Under the pieces are notes generated by a model. That model saw nothing but the letters and a program-made list of their open reading frames with translations, ran no database searches and was not told the DNA's origin. A stretch of DNA of 64,000 bases from positions 172,426-236,425 of the forward strand of contig JBMOPO010000053.1 in NCBI GenBank assembly GCA_049325095.1, read 5' to 3'. A program made the position numbers and the translations under genes. This document shows positions 1 through 8,578 of the stretch, one piece after another (the first letter of the stretch is position 1; each line of letters starts with the position of its first letter). This DNA comes from JAGPUQ01 sp049325095. Its GTDB lineage: Bacteria; Pseudomonadota; Gammaproteobacteria; Pseudomonadales; Porticoccaceae.

Positions 1-1
1 C

Positions 2-877
2 TATCGCTTCGAGCTGCTGCGCCGCGAGGGCGTGGTCATGGAGGTCGAGTGCCATCTGTTCCTGCGCCGCGACCTCCTCCGCCTGGGGATCGCGCCGCTC
101 ACCTCCATGTTCTGGTACAGCGAACAGGGCCGCGGCCGCGAGCTGGACTGGCGGCCGGAAATCCACGACTCGGACGGCCTGGCGATCTGGAACGGCGCCG
201 GCGAACGCATCTGGCGGCCGCTGCGCAACCCACCGTTCCCCACCGCCAGCAGCTTCCTGGATTTCAACCCGCGGGGCTTCGGCCTGCTGCAGCGCGACCG
301 GGATTTCGAGCACTATCTCGACGGGGTGCGCTACGACCTCCGCCCCAGCCTGTGGATCGAGCCCCTGGAAGCCTGGGGCGAGGGCTCAGTGCAACTGGTC
401 GAACTGGCCACCGACGACGAGATTCACGACAACATGGTGGCCATGTGGGTGCCGGCGGGCGCGGCCCGGCGCGGCAATCGCTATCGCTACCGCTACCGCA
501 TGCACTGGCTGGCCGACGAGCCCTACCCGGCGCGCGACCTGGCCCGGGTGATCGCCACCCGCTCCGGCCGCGGCGGCGAACCGGGCACCATCCGCAAGCC
601 CGGGCAGGTGCGCTATGTGGTGGAGTTCGCCGGCCCGGTGCTCGCCGGGCTCGATCCCCAGGCGGAGGTCGCGGCGGTGGTGTCGAGTTCGACCGGGGCG
701 GAGCGGATCCTGCTGGCGCGCGCCGAGCCGGTACCCGCCGTCCAGGCCCGCTGGCGGGCGCTGTTCGATCTGGCGGTCGAGCCGGGGGAGGTCGCCGATC
801 TGCGCCTGTACCTGCGCCACAACGACCGCGCCCTGAGCGAAACCTGGCTGTTTCAGCACCTCTCGCCCGCCGGCTGA
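2..877 (+). CDS. periplasmic glucan biosynthesis protein (OpgG/OpgD family), 3' part
   Basis: This is the C-terminal ~290 residues of an OpgG/OpgD (MdoG/MdoD) family protein; the 5' end lies outside the window. Members are exported to the periplasm and act on the beta-glucan backbone of osmoregulated periplasmic glucans. The recognisable family block runs LGIAPLTSMFWYSEQ, then RPEIHDSDGL, followed by FLDFNPRGFGLLQRDR, and the protein ends with the family-like LSETWLFQHL. The match continues to the stop codon, so the 3' end looks intact. The choice between OpgG and OpgD cannot be settled from this part. It converges on the truncated acyl-CoA synthetase on the other strand, and the two genes overlap by about 25 bases. 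Confidence 0.85.
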   Translation, partial: YRFELLRREGVVMEVECHLFLRRDLLRLGIAPLTSMFWYSEQGRGRELDWRPEIHDSDGLAIWNGAGERIWRPLRNPPFPTASSFLDFNPRGFGLLQRDRDFEHYLDGVRYDLRPSLWIEPLEAWGEGSVQLVELATDDEIHDNMVAMWVPAGAARRGNRYRYRYRMHWLADEPYPARDLARVIATRSGRGGEPGTIRKPGQVRYVVEFAGPVLAGLDPQAEVAAVVSSSTGAERILLARAEPVPAVQARWRALFDLAVEPGEVADLRLYLRHNDRALSETWLFQHLSPAG

Positions 878-1623
878 CGGGCGCTGCGGGCTGCCGCCGG
901 TGGGGGCCCTCGGCCCGGCGCCGGAGCCTCGTCCGCCAGGTGCAGGTGTGCGCCGCGCAGCAGGGGCAGCACCGACCGGTTGACTCCGCCCAGGTGAAAC
1001 ATCGGCATCATGTTGCGCACCGCCGCGGCCGCGCCGGCCAGCAGGCGGCGGCCGAGCAGGGCCTGGAACAGGCGCTCGTAGCTCTGCTGGGTAAGGCCGA
1101 TGGCCCTGGGTCGACCGGCGGCGCCGCGGGCGTAGAGGTGCAGGAGCTCCTCTTCTCCCCGGGTTCGCACCCGGGGCCGGGCAGCGCGCTGCGCATCGCG
1201 CCAGCGGCGATAATCCGGCCACCGCCGGTGTCCGTCGTCCAGCGCGATGATGTGGCGCAGGCGACCGAGCTGCGGCGCCATGCGCGCCGCCCGTTCGTAG
1301 AACTCCCCCGCCACGAACAGCACCCGGCTCCCGGCCTCGTCCAGCCGTTCGATCAGATCCAGGTCCGGCAGGCGCCAGTCCAGCGCCGCCAGCGCCTGGC
1401 CGCTGGCGGCGGCACCGATCAGCAATTCGATGAATTCGGGGCGGTTGTGCGCCAGGATCGCGATCCGCTCGCGGCCCGGCAGCCCGATGCCGAGCAGGCC
1501 GTTGCCGACCTGCCAGCCGTGGGCGACCAGCTCGCCAAAACAGTGGGTCCGGCCCTGGAAGGTGATCGCCGGGCTCCAGCAGCGCGTCTGGCGCAGGGTG
1601 GCGAAATGGTCCGCAACCAGCAT
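853..1623 (-). pseudogene. truncated AMP-binding (acyl-CoA synthetase-like) protein
   Basis: The product resembles the N-terminal half of an AMP-forming acyl-CoA synthetase (ANL superfamily): MLVADHFATLRQT, then GRERIAILAHNRPEF and a stretch ending in NMMPMFHLGG. Only ~256 residues remain, against 500 or more in the family. The C-terminal domain is absent and the frame ends in low-complexity Pro/Ala/Arg sequence inside the 3' end of the glucan gene. The nucleotide-binding A3 loop, normally Ser/Thr/Gly-rich, reads ARGAAGRPRA and lacks the usual Ser/Thr residues and the conserved Lys. Loss of both the loop chemistry and the adenylation lid suggests a decaying gene. The start was chosen at the ATG where homology begins; upstream in-frame codons look non-homologous. 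It is divergent from the GspE-like gene. Confidence 0.55.
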
Positions 1624-1756
1624 GGCAGTCCACCGGGTTATGTCTGTTATGCCGCACAGATTATTTCCTGGGGCCGCGGCAGGCAACCCCGCGCCGGGCG
1701 ATGGCCCCGACCCGGGCGCGGGACTGGGCTACAATCACCGGCGGCCTGTGCGGTCG

Positions 1757-1762
1757 GGAGGG
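1757..1762 (+). promoter_or_regulatory. ribosome binding site deciding a GTG start
   Basis: GGGAGG lies nine bases before the GTG at 1772. It supports that start over the much longer open frame that extends upstream across the divergent acyl-CoA synthetase fragment. Confidence 0.6.
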
Positions 1763-1771
1763 CACGACAGC

Positions 1772-3547
1772 GTGACGGCGGCCTTCAAGCCAGAGCAACC
1801 CCTGGACCTGCGCGCCGCGCTCGACGGCCTGGTGGCGGGTGGGCTGTTGCGCCGGGAGGACGCCAACCAGGCCGCCGGCGCCCACCGCAGCCGGGAGCAG
1901 GCGCTGCGGCATCCGCTGATCCAGATCGCCGGCCAGCAATTGGAGAACGCCGCCCGCCCGGGCCGCCTGCTCGACCTCGAAACCCTCACCCAGTGGCTGG
2001 CGGACGCCGCCGGCCTGCCGGTGCAGCGCATCGATCCGCTCAAGATCCGGGTCGCCGAGGTGACCCGGGTGATGTCGTTCGAATTCGCCAAGCGCCACGG
2101 GATCCTCTGCCTGGAAGCCGGCGCCGAGGAGATCGTGATCGCCACCGCGCAACCCTTCGTCAGCGCCTGGATCCCCGGCCTCGAACAGGCGACCCGCCGG
2201 CGGGTGCGCCGGGTGGTGGCCAACCCCGCCGACATCGAGAAATACCTGCTCGAGTTCTACACCCTGTCGCGCTCGGTGTTCGGCGCCGGCAGCGCGGTGT
2301 CCGGCGGCCGCCCCGGCAGCGGCAACTTCGAACAGCTCCTGGAGCTGGGCTCGCTGAAGGACCCGGACGCCCAGGACCAGCACATCGTCAACATCGTCGA
2401 CTGGCTGCTGCAGTACGCCTTCGACCAGCGCGCCAGCGACATCCACATCGAACCGCGCCGGGAACTGGGCAAGGTCCGCTTCCGCATCGACGGCATCCTG
2501 CACCGGGTCTACGAACTGCCCAGCCCGGTGCTGGCCGCGGTCACCAGCCGCCTCAAGATCCTCGGCCGGATGAACGTCGCCGAGAAGCGCAAGCCCCAGG
2601 ACGGCCGGGTCAAGACCCGCACCCCCGCCGGGGGCGAAGTGGAACTGCGCCTGTCCACCCTGCCCACCGCCTTCGGCGAGAAGATGGTGCTGCGCATCTT
2701 CGACCCGGAGGTACTGCTGCGCAGCTTCGGCGAGCTGGGCCTCGGCGGCGCGGACTATCGGCGCTGGCAGCAGATGGTGGATCAGCCCCACGGCATCGTG
2801 CTGGTCACCGGGCCGACCGGCTCGGGCAAGACCACGACCCTGTACTCGACCCTCAAGCAGCTCGCCACCGAGGACGTCAACGTCAGCACCGTCGAAGACC
2901 CCATCGAGATGGTCGAGGACAGCTTCAACCAGACCCAGGTGCAGCCGCAGATCCAGTTCGGCTTCGCCGAGGGAGTGCGCACCCTGATGCGCCAGGATCC
3001 CGACATCATCATGGTCGGCGAGATCCGCGACCTGGAGACCGCCGAGATGGCCATCCAGGCGGCGCTCACCGGCCACCTGGTGCTCTCCACCCTGCACACC
3101 AACGACGCCCCCACCGCCATCACCCGGCTGCTCGACCTGGGCGTGCCCGCCCATTTGCTCAAGGTCACCCTCAACGGCGTCATGGCCCAGCGCCTGGTGC
3201 GCACCCTGTGCCCGCACTGCGCCCGCTCCGGGCCGGTGGACGACAACGTCTGGCGCGCCCTGGTGCAACCCTGGAAGGCGCCGCCGCCGGCGCAGTTCCG
3301 CGAGCCGGTCGGCTGCCTGGAGTGCCGCGAGACCGGCTATCTGGGCCGCCAAGGCCTCTACGAGATCATGGTCATGACCGAGACCCTCAAGCCCGCCATC
3401 GCCGACCGCTGCGACATCGCCGCGCTGCGCACCCAGGCGCTGCGCGAGGGCATGCGCACCCTGCGCCTGGCGGGCGCCCAGAAGGTTGCCGCCGGCACCA
3501 CCTCGGTGGCCGAGGTGCTGCGCGTGACACCAGAACCCGGCGGCTAG
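1772..3547 (+). CDS. GspE/PilB-family secretion or pilus assembly ATPase
   Basis: A cytoplasmic ATPase of the type II secretion/type IV pilus family, 591 residues. The N-terminal part (to ~residue 180) is a GspE-N-like domain. The catalytic part has Walker A GPTGSGKTTT (~347-356), a Walker B-region VGEIRDLETAEMA (~413) and a late zinc-binding element with paired CPHC and CLEC motifs (~480 and ~514). All catalytic motifs are intact. The start is GTG, preceded by a good ribosome binding site. No other secretion or pilus gene lies nearby, so the machine it powers cannot be assigned. Its stop is two bases before the glnE start, so the two genes are probably translated together. GspE/PulE is favoured over PilB by the general layout, but this is not certain. 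Confidence 0.85.
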   Translation: MTAAFKPEQPLDLRAALDGLVAGGLLRREDANQAAGAHRSREQALRHPLIQIAGQQLENAARPGRLLDLETLTQWLADAAGLPVQRIDPLKIRVAEVTRVMSFEFAKRHGILCLEAGAEEIVIATAQPFVSAWIPGLEQATRRRVRRVVANPADIEKYLLEFYTLSRSVFGAGSAVSGGRPGSGNFEQLLELGSLKDPDAQDQHIVNIVDWLLQYAFDQRASDIHIEPRRELGKVRFRIDGILHRVYELPSPVLAAVTSRLKILGRMNVAEKRKPQDGRVKTRTPAGGEVELRLSTLPTAFGEKMVLRIFDPEVLLRSFGELGLGGADYRRWQQMVDQPHGIVLVTGPTGSGKTTTLYSTLKQLATEDVNVSTVEDPIEMVEDSFNQTQVQPQIQFGFAEGVRTLMRQDPDIIMVGEIRDLETAEMAIQAALTGHLVLSTLHTNDAPTAITRLLDLGVPAHLLKVTLNGVMAQRLVRTLCPHCARSGPVDDNVWRALVQPWKAPPPAQFREPVGCLECRETGYLGRQGLYEIMVMTETLKPAIADRCDIAALRTQALREGMRTLRLAGAQKVAAGTTSVAEVLRVTPEPGG

Positions 3548-3549
3548 CC

Positions 3550-6435
3550 GTGGATTCCGGGCCCGCCCTTTCGGCCGCCCGCGCGGCGCTGTTCGCGCGC
3601 CAGCGCGAGCAGTTTGTGGACGGACTGGAAGCGGCGCTGCGGCCGCGCTTCGCCCGGCTGTACGGCGATCCCCGGTGGGCGCGCGAGCTGGCCTGGGTGT
3701 GGTCGGCCAGCGAGTTCGCCGCCGCGGTGTGCCGGCGCCAGCCCGAAGCCTTTCTCGAACTCGCCGAAGGCGGTCTGCTCGACGATCCCATCCGGCCCGG
3801 GTCCATCGCCGCCGAACTCGGCCAACGCCTCGCCGGATGCCGCGACGAAGACGCGCTCGGCGTCCGGTTGCGCCGCTTTCGCAACCTCCAGATGGTGCGC
3901 ATCCTGTGGCGCGACCTGACCCGCAGCGCGCCACTCGAAGAGACCCTCGCCGCGCTCACCGAGCTCGCCGAGGCCTGCGTGCGCGGCGCCCTCGAGGTCC
4001 TGCATCCGCTGGCCTGCGGGCAGTGGGGCGTGCCGCTGGGCCGCGACTCGGGGCGACCCCAGGAGCTGGTGGTGGTGGCCATGGGCAAGCTCGGCGGCGG
4101 CGAGCTCAACCTGTCCTCCGACATCGACCTGCTGTTCGCCTACCCGGAGGGGGGCGAGACTGACGGCAGCCGCAGCCTCGACAACCAGGAATTCTTTCTG
4201 CGCCTGGGGCGCAAACTGATCCGCGCCCTCGACCAGCCCACCGCCGAGGGCTTCGTGTTCCGGGTCGACCTGCGCCTGCGCCCGTTCGGCGACAGCGGCC
4301 CCCTGGTGGCCAGCTTCGACGCCCTGGCCGACTACTACCAGACCCAGGGCCGCGACTGGGAGCGCTACGCCCTGATCAAGGCCCGCCCCATCAGCGGCGA
4401 CCCGGAATCCGGCGCGCGGCTCGGCGAACTGCTGCGCAGCTTCACCTACCGCAGGTACATCGACTATTCGGTGATCCAGTCGCTGCGCGACATGAAGGCG
4501 CTGATCAACCGGGAGGTCGCCCGCCGCGAACTGGCCGACGACATCAAGCTGGGCCGCGGCGGCATCCGCGAGATCGAATTCATCGCCCAGGCGTTCCAAC
4601 TGGTCCGCGGCGTCCGCCCCCGCCGCTTCCAGACCCAGCGGCTGCGCGAGGTGCTGGCGCTGATCGACCACGAGCAGCTGTTGCCCGACGGCGCCGGCGA
4701 GCGCCTGTGGCAGGACTACCGGCTGCTGCGCTACACCGAGCATGCGCTGCAGGGCTGGCGGGACCAGCAGACCCAGCGGCTGCCCACCGCCGCCGAGGAC
4801 CGCGCGCGCCTGGCCGAAGTGCTGGGCTACCCGGACTGGTCCGGCTTCGCCGCGGCGCTGGCGGAGGTGCGGGCGCGGGTGCAGCGGCTGTTCGATGCGG
4901 TGGTGGCGCCGGCGGAGACCGAGGCCGACGCCGAACCGCTGCGCGCCGTCTGGCTGGAAGCGGCGGCCGCCGGCGCGGCCGCCGAGCTGGCCGGGCTCGG
5001 CTACGGCGGCGAGGCCGGCGCCGCGGCCGAGGCGCTGCGCGAACTGCTCGCCGCCCGGCCGGTGCAGGCGATGGCCGCGGCGGCCCGGCAGCGGCTCGAT
5101 CGGCTGATGCCGCTCCTGATTGCCGACTGCGCCGGCGCCGAAGGCCCGGCGCAGACCCTGCGCCGGGTCGCCGCGGTGATCGGGGCGGTGGCGCGGCGCA
5201 GCGTCTACCTGAGCCTGCTCGGCGAAAATCCCGGCGCCCGCCGCCAACTGGTCCGGCTGTGCGCCGCGAGCCCCTGGATCGCCGGGGAGCTGGCCCGGCA
5301 TCCGGCGCTGCTCGACGAACTGCTCGACCCGGGCACCCTCTACGCCCCGCCGGACCGGGCGGGCATCGCCCGGGAACTGGGCGACCACCTGGCGCGGGTG
5401 CCGGCCGGCGACCTCGATGCCCAGATGGAGTCGCTGCGCTACTTTCGCCGCGCCCACGCCCTGCGGGTGGCGGCCGCGGAACTCACCGGCGCACTGCCGC
5501 TGATGCAGGTCAGCGACTACCTGACCTGGCTCGCCGAGGCGATCCTCGGCGCGGTGCTGGACCTCGCCGGCGCCCATCTGGCCGCGCGCCACGGCCGGCC
5601 GCGGGCGGCGCCCGGCGCCCCGCCGCCGGAATTCCTGATCCTGGGGTACGGCAAGCTCGGCGGCCTCGAGCTGGCCCACGGCTCGGATCTCGATCTGGTG
5701 TTCCTGCACGATGCCGAGGGCGCGCTGGAAACCGACGGCGACCACCCGCTCAGCAACGAGCAGTTCTTCATCCGCCTCGGCCAGCGCATCATCCACATGC
5801 TCACCGCGCGCACCGCCTCGGGCGCCCTCTACGAGGTCGACATGCGCCTACGGCCGTCCGGCAACTCGGGGCTGCTGGTCAGCTCGCTGGCCGCCTTCGC
5901 GCGCTACCAGGCGAATGATGCCTGGGTCTGGGAGCATCAGGCCCTGGTCCGCGCCCGACCCGTAGCCGGCAGCGCGCGCCTCGCGGAGCGCTTCGCCCAG
6001 GTGCGCCGCGAGATCCTCTGCCGGCCCCGCGAGCGCGACTCACTGGCCGCTGAAGTGCGCGCCATGCGCGACAGAATGCGCGCCCACCTGGGGTCTCGGG
6101 AGGCCGCCGCGGACGCCGGCCGGTTTGATCTGAAGCAGGACCGCGGCGGTATCGTGGATATCGAATTTATGGTTCAATTCCTGGTCTTGGCCGAGTCCCA
6201 CCGCCACCCCGAACTGACCCGCTGGACCGACAACATTCGCATCCTGGGTGACCTCGAGGCGGCGGGCGTACTGCGTCCGGCGGACGCCGAGACCCTGCGC
6301 GAGGCCTACAAGAGTTACCGCATGGCGGGGCACCGACTGCAACTGCAGGACCAGCCGGCGCGGGTACCGGCGGCGGAGTTCGCCGCCCAGCGCGCCGCGG
6401 TCGGCGCCATCTGGACGCGCCTGCTGGGCGCCTGA
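3550..6435 (+). CDS. glnE: bifunctional glutamine synthetase adenylyltransferase/adenylyl-removing enzyme
   Basis: GlnE adenylylates and deadenylylates glutamine synthetase under control of PII, coupling nitrogen status to GS activity. The protein is 961 residues, the normal full length. It carries the expected duplicated nucleotidyltransferase domains, each with a G-K-L-G-G motif followed by a metal-binding SDxD: MGKLGGGELNLSSDID (~177) in the N-terminal adenylyl-removing half and GYGKLGGLELAHGSDLD (~699) in the C-terminal adenylyltransferase half. The GTG start is chosen because it sits two bases after the preceding stop and gives family length. ilvE follows after ~135 bases, as in Pseudomonas. 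An ammonium transporter occurs elsewhere in the window (59.4 kb) but is not linked. Confidence 0.95.
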   Translation: MDSGPALSAARAALFARQREQFVDGLEAALRPRFARLYGDPRWARELAWVWSASEFAAAVCRRQPEAFLELAEGGLLDDPIRPGSIAAELGQRLAGCRDEDALGVRLRRFRNLQMVRILWRDLTRSAPLEETLAALTELAEACVRGALEVLHPLACGQWGVPLGRDSGRPQELVVVAMGKLGGGELNLSSDIDLLFAYPEGGETDGSRSLDNQEFFLRLGRKLIRALDQPTAEGFVFRVDLRLRPFGDSGPLVASFDALADYYQTQGRDWERYALIKARPISGDPESGARLGELLRSFTYRRYIDYSVIQSLRDMKALINREVARRELADDIKLGRGGIREIEFIAQAFQLVRGVRPRRFQTQRLREVLALIDHEQLLPDGAGERLWQDYRLLRYTEHALQGWRDQQTQRLPTAAEDRARLAEVLGYPDWSGFAAALAEVRARVQRLFDAVVAPAETEADAEPLRAVWLEAAAAGAAAELAGLGYGGEAGAAAEALRELLAARPVQAMAAAARQRLDRLMPLLIADCAGAEGPAQTLRRVAAVIGAVARRSVYLSLLGENPGARRQLVRLCAASPWIAGELARHPALLDELLDPGTLYAPPDRAGIARELGDHLARVPAGDLDAQMESLRYFRRAHALRVAAAELTGALPLMQVSDYLTWLAEAILGAVLDLAGAHLAARHGRPRAAPGAPPPEFLILGYGKLGGLELAHGSDLDLVFLHDAEGALETDGDHPLSNEQFFIRLGQRIIHMLTARTASGALYEVDMRLRPSGNSGLLVSSLAAFARYQANDAWVWEHQALVRARPVAGSARLAERFAQVRREILCRPRERDSLAAEVRAMRDRMRAHLGSREAAADAGRFDLKQDRGGIVDIEFMVQFLVLAESHRHPELTRWTDNIRILGDLEAAGVLRPADAETLREAYKSYRMAGHRLQLQDQPARVPAAEFAAQRAAVGAIWTRLLGA

Positions 6436-6571
6436 CGGAGGTGTTGAAAAATGCGTTATCCGCCATTCTTCAACCCGGCGCGGCGCGGTACCCGCCCGCG
6501 ACGGCTGCCGTATCCGGCCGTTGCAGGGCGTGCTTCGACCGCCGGCCAACGACACTGCTTGTGAGGAGACC

Positions 6572-7507
6572 ATGTCCGAGTCCTTTGCCGATCGCGACGG
6601 CTTCATCTGGTTCGACGGCCAACTGGTGCCGTGGCGCGAGGCCCGGGTGCATGTGCTCACCCATACCCTGCACTACGGGATGGGCGTGTTCGAGGGGGTG
6701 CGCGCCTACCACACCGAAAGCCGCGGCACGGCCATCTTCCGGCTCGAGGACCACACCCGGCGGCTGTTCAACTCCGCCAAGATCCTGGGCATGCACATGC
6801 CCTTCGACGCCCCGACGCTCAACGCCGCCCAGCGCCAGGTGGTCCGCGCCAATGGGCTGCGCGAGGGCTATGTAAGGCCGCTCGCCTTTCTCGGCTCCGA
6901 GGGCATGGGCCTGCGCGCCGACGGCCTGCAAACCCATGTCAGCGTCGCCGCCTGGGAGTGGCCCTCCTACATGAGCCCGGAGGCGCTGGAGCAGGGCATC
7001 CGCATCCGCACCTCGTCGATCACCCGCCATCACGTCAACATCACCATGTGCAAGGCCAAGGCGACCGGCAACTACACCAATTCGATGCTGGCGCTGCGCG
7101 AGGCCCTGCAGTGCGGCTATGACGAGGCGCTGCTGCTCGATCCGGAAGGCTATGTCGCCGAGGGCAGCGGCGAGAACATCTTCATCGTCAACCGCGGCGT
7201 GCTCTACACGCCCGAGCTGACCTCCTGTCTCGACGGCATCACCCGGGAGACCGTCATCGAACTGGCGCGGGAGTGCGGCTACGAGATCCGCGAGAAGCGC
7301 ATCACCCGCGACGAGGTCTATGTCGCCGACGAGGCCTTCTTCACCGGCACCGCGGCCGAGGTGCTGCCGATCCGCGAACTCGACAACCGGGTGATCGGCA
7401 GCGGCCGCCGCGGGCCCATCACCAGCCGCCTGCAGAACCTGTACTTCGACGCGGTGCGCGGCCGCCTCGACGCCCACCCGGAGTGGCTGACGCCGGTCGA
7501 CGACTGA
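6572..7507 (+). CDS. ilvE: branched-chain amino acid aminotransferase
   Basis: A class IV PLP-dependent transaminase that interconverts Leu/Ile/Val with their 2-oxo acids. The product is 311 residues and full length. Visible signatures are HTLHYGMGVFEGVRAY near the N-terminus, the PLP-lysine region KATGNYTNSM (Lys ~163), DEALLLDPEGYVAEGSGENIF and FFTGTAAEVLPI. GAGGAG lies a few bases before the ATG. The position after glnE and directly before waaF matches the Pseudomonas order; the next gene starts four bases after this stop, so ilvE may share a transcript with the LPS-core genes. Confidence 0.95.
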   Translation: MSESFADRDGFIWFDGQLVPWREARVHVLTHTLHYGMGVFEGVRAYHTESRGTAIFRLEDHTRRLFNSAKILGMHMPFDAPTLNAAQRQVVRANGLREGYVRPLAFLGSEGMGLRADGLQTHVSVAAWEWPSYMSPEALEQGIRIRTSSITRHHVNITMCKAKATGNYTNSMLALREALQCGYDEALLLDPEGYVAEGSGENIFIVNRGVLYTPELTSCLDGITRETVIELARECGYEIREKRITRDEVYVADEAFFTGTAAEVLPIRELDNRVIGSGRRGPITSRLQNLYFDAVRGRLDAHPEWLTPVDD

Positions 7508-7511
7508 GCCC

Positions 7512-8567
7512 ATGGCCGCGGACCCGGAGCACAGCGGCGGACCCAGGATCCTGGTGGTCGGGGCGTCCTGGGTCGGCGACATGGTCATGTCCCAGGCGCT
7601 GTTCATGGCGCTGCGCCAGCGCCATCCGGACTGCCGCATCACGGTGCTGGCGCCGGTCTGGAGCCGCCCGCTGCTGGCGCGCATGCCGGAGGTGGATTCC
7701 GCCATCGACCTGCCGTTCGCCCACGGCGAACTCGATCTCGGCGGCCGCATCGCGCTGGGGCGCAGCCTGCGGCCCAAGCGCTTCGACCGGGCCATCGTGC
7801 TGCCCAACTCCTTCAAGTCGGCACTGATCCCGGCCGTCGCCGGGATTCCGGTGCGCACCGGCTGGCGCGGGGAGATGCGCTTTTGGCTGCTCAACGACAT
7901 CCGCCTGCTCGACGCGCGCCGCTACCCGCGCATGGTCGAGCGCTGCGTCGCCCTGGCCTGGCCGCCGGGCCGGCCGCTGCCCGAGCCGCTGCCGCGGCCC
8001 CGGCTGCGCGCCGATCCCCAGCGCCTTGCGGCGCTGCGCGCCCGGTTCGACCTGGATCCGGCCGCGCCGGTGCTGGCGCTGTGTCCGGGCGCCGAGTTCG
8101 GCCCCGCCAAGCGCTGGCCGGAGCGCCACTACGCCAGCGTCGCCGGCACCCTGATCGCGCGCGGCTGGCAGGTCTGGCTGCTGGGCTCGGCCCGCGACCG
8201 GGAAGTGGCCGAAGCGATCGTCGAGCACCTGCCGGCCGCACAGCGCGACCGGGCCCGCAACCTGGCCGGCGCCACCGAACTGGTCGATGCCGTGGACCTG
8301 CTGGCCGGCGCCGAGCTGGTGGTCAGCAACGACTCCGGCCTGATGCACATCGCCGCGGCCCTGGACCGCCCGCTGGTGGTGGTCTACGGCTCCAGCAGCC
8401 CGGCCTTCACCCCGCCGCTGTCGGCGCGCGCCGAGACCCTGGCGATCCCGGTCGACTGCGGCCCCTGCTTCCGGCGCGAGTGCCCCAAGCGCCACCTCAA
8501 GTGCCTCCAGGACCTCCCCCCCGCCATGGTGCTCGATGCCGCCGAGCGCCTGCTGACCAGCGGGTGA
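7512..8567 (+). CDS. waaF: ADP-heptose:LPS heptosyltransferase II
   Basis: A GT9 heptosyltransferase of 351 residues that adds the second L-glycero-D-manno-heptose to the inner LPS core at the cytoplasmic face. Family blocks are the N-terminal VGASWVGDMVMSQALF, the acceptor-side SFKSALIPAVAGIPVRTG, the donor-side CPGAEFGPAKRWPERHYA, and NDSGLMHIAAAL near residue 276. The CGPCFRRECP cluster near the C-terminus is typical of WaaF. It is the first gene of a run in which most neighbours overlap or nearly abut, so an operon is likely. Confidence 0.93.
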   Translation: MAADPEHSGGPRILVVGASWVGDMVMSQALFMALRQRHPDCRITVLAPVWSRPLLARMPEVDSAIDLPFAHGELDLGGRIALGRSLRPKRFDRAIVLPNSFKSALIPAVAGIPVRTGWRGEMRFWLLNDIRLLDARRYPRMVERCVALAWPPGRPLPEPLPRPRLRADPQRLAALRARFDLDPAAPVLALCPGAEFGPAKRWPERHYASVAGTLIARGWQVWLLGSARDREVAEAIVEHLPAAQRDRARNLAGATELVDAVDLLAGAELVVSNDSGLMHIAAALDRPLVVVYGSSSPAFTPPLSARAETLAIPVDCGPCFRRECPKRHLKCLQDLPPAMVLDAAERLLTSG

Positions 8568-8578
8568 CCGGGGCGGCC

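Noticed and set aside
3544..5796. Long open frame antisense to glnE
   Set aside because: High GC leaves antisense frames open; GlnE motifs on the plus strand are complete.
6443..6475. GTTGAA/TTCAAC inverted pair between glnE and ilvE as a terminator
   Set aside because: The arms are short, the loop is long and no T-run follows, so it is not reported as a terminator.
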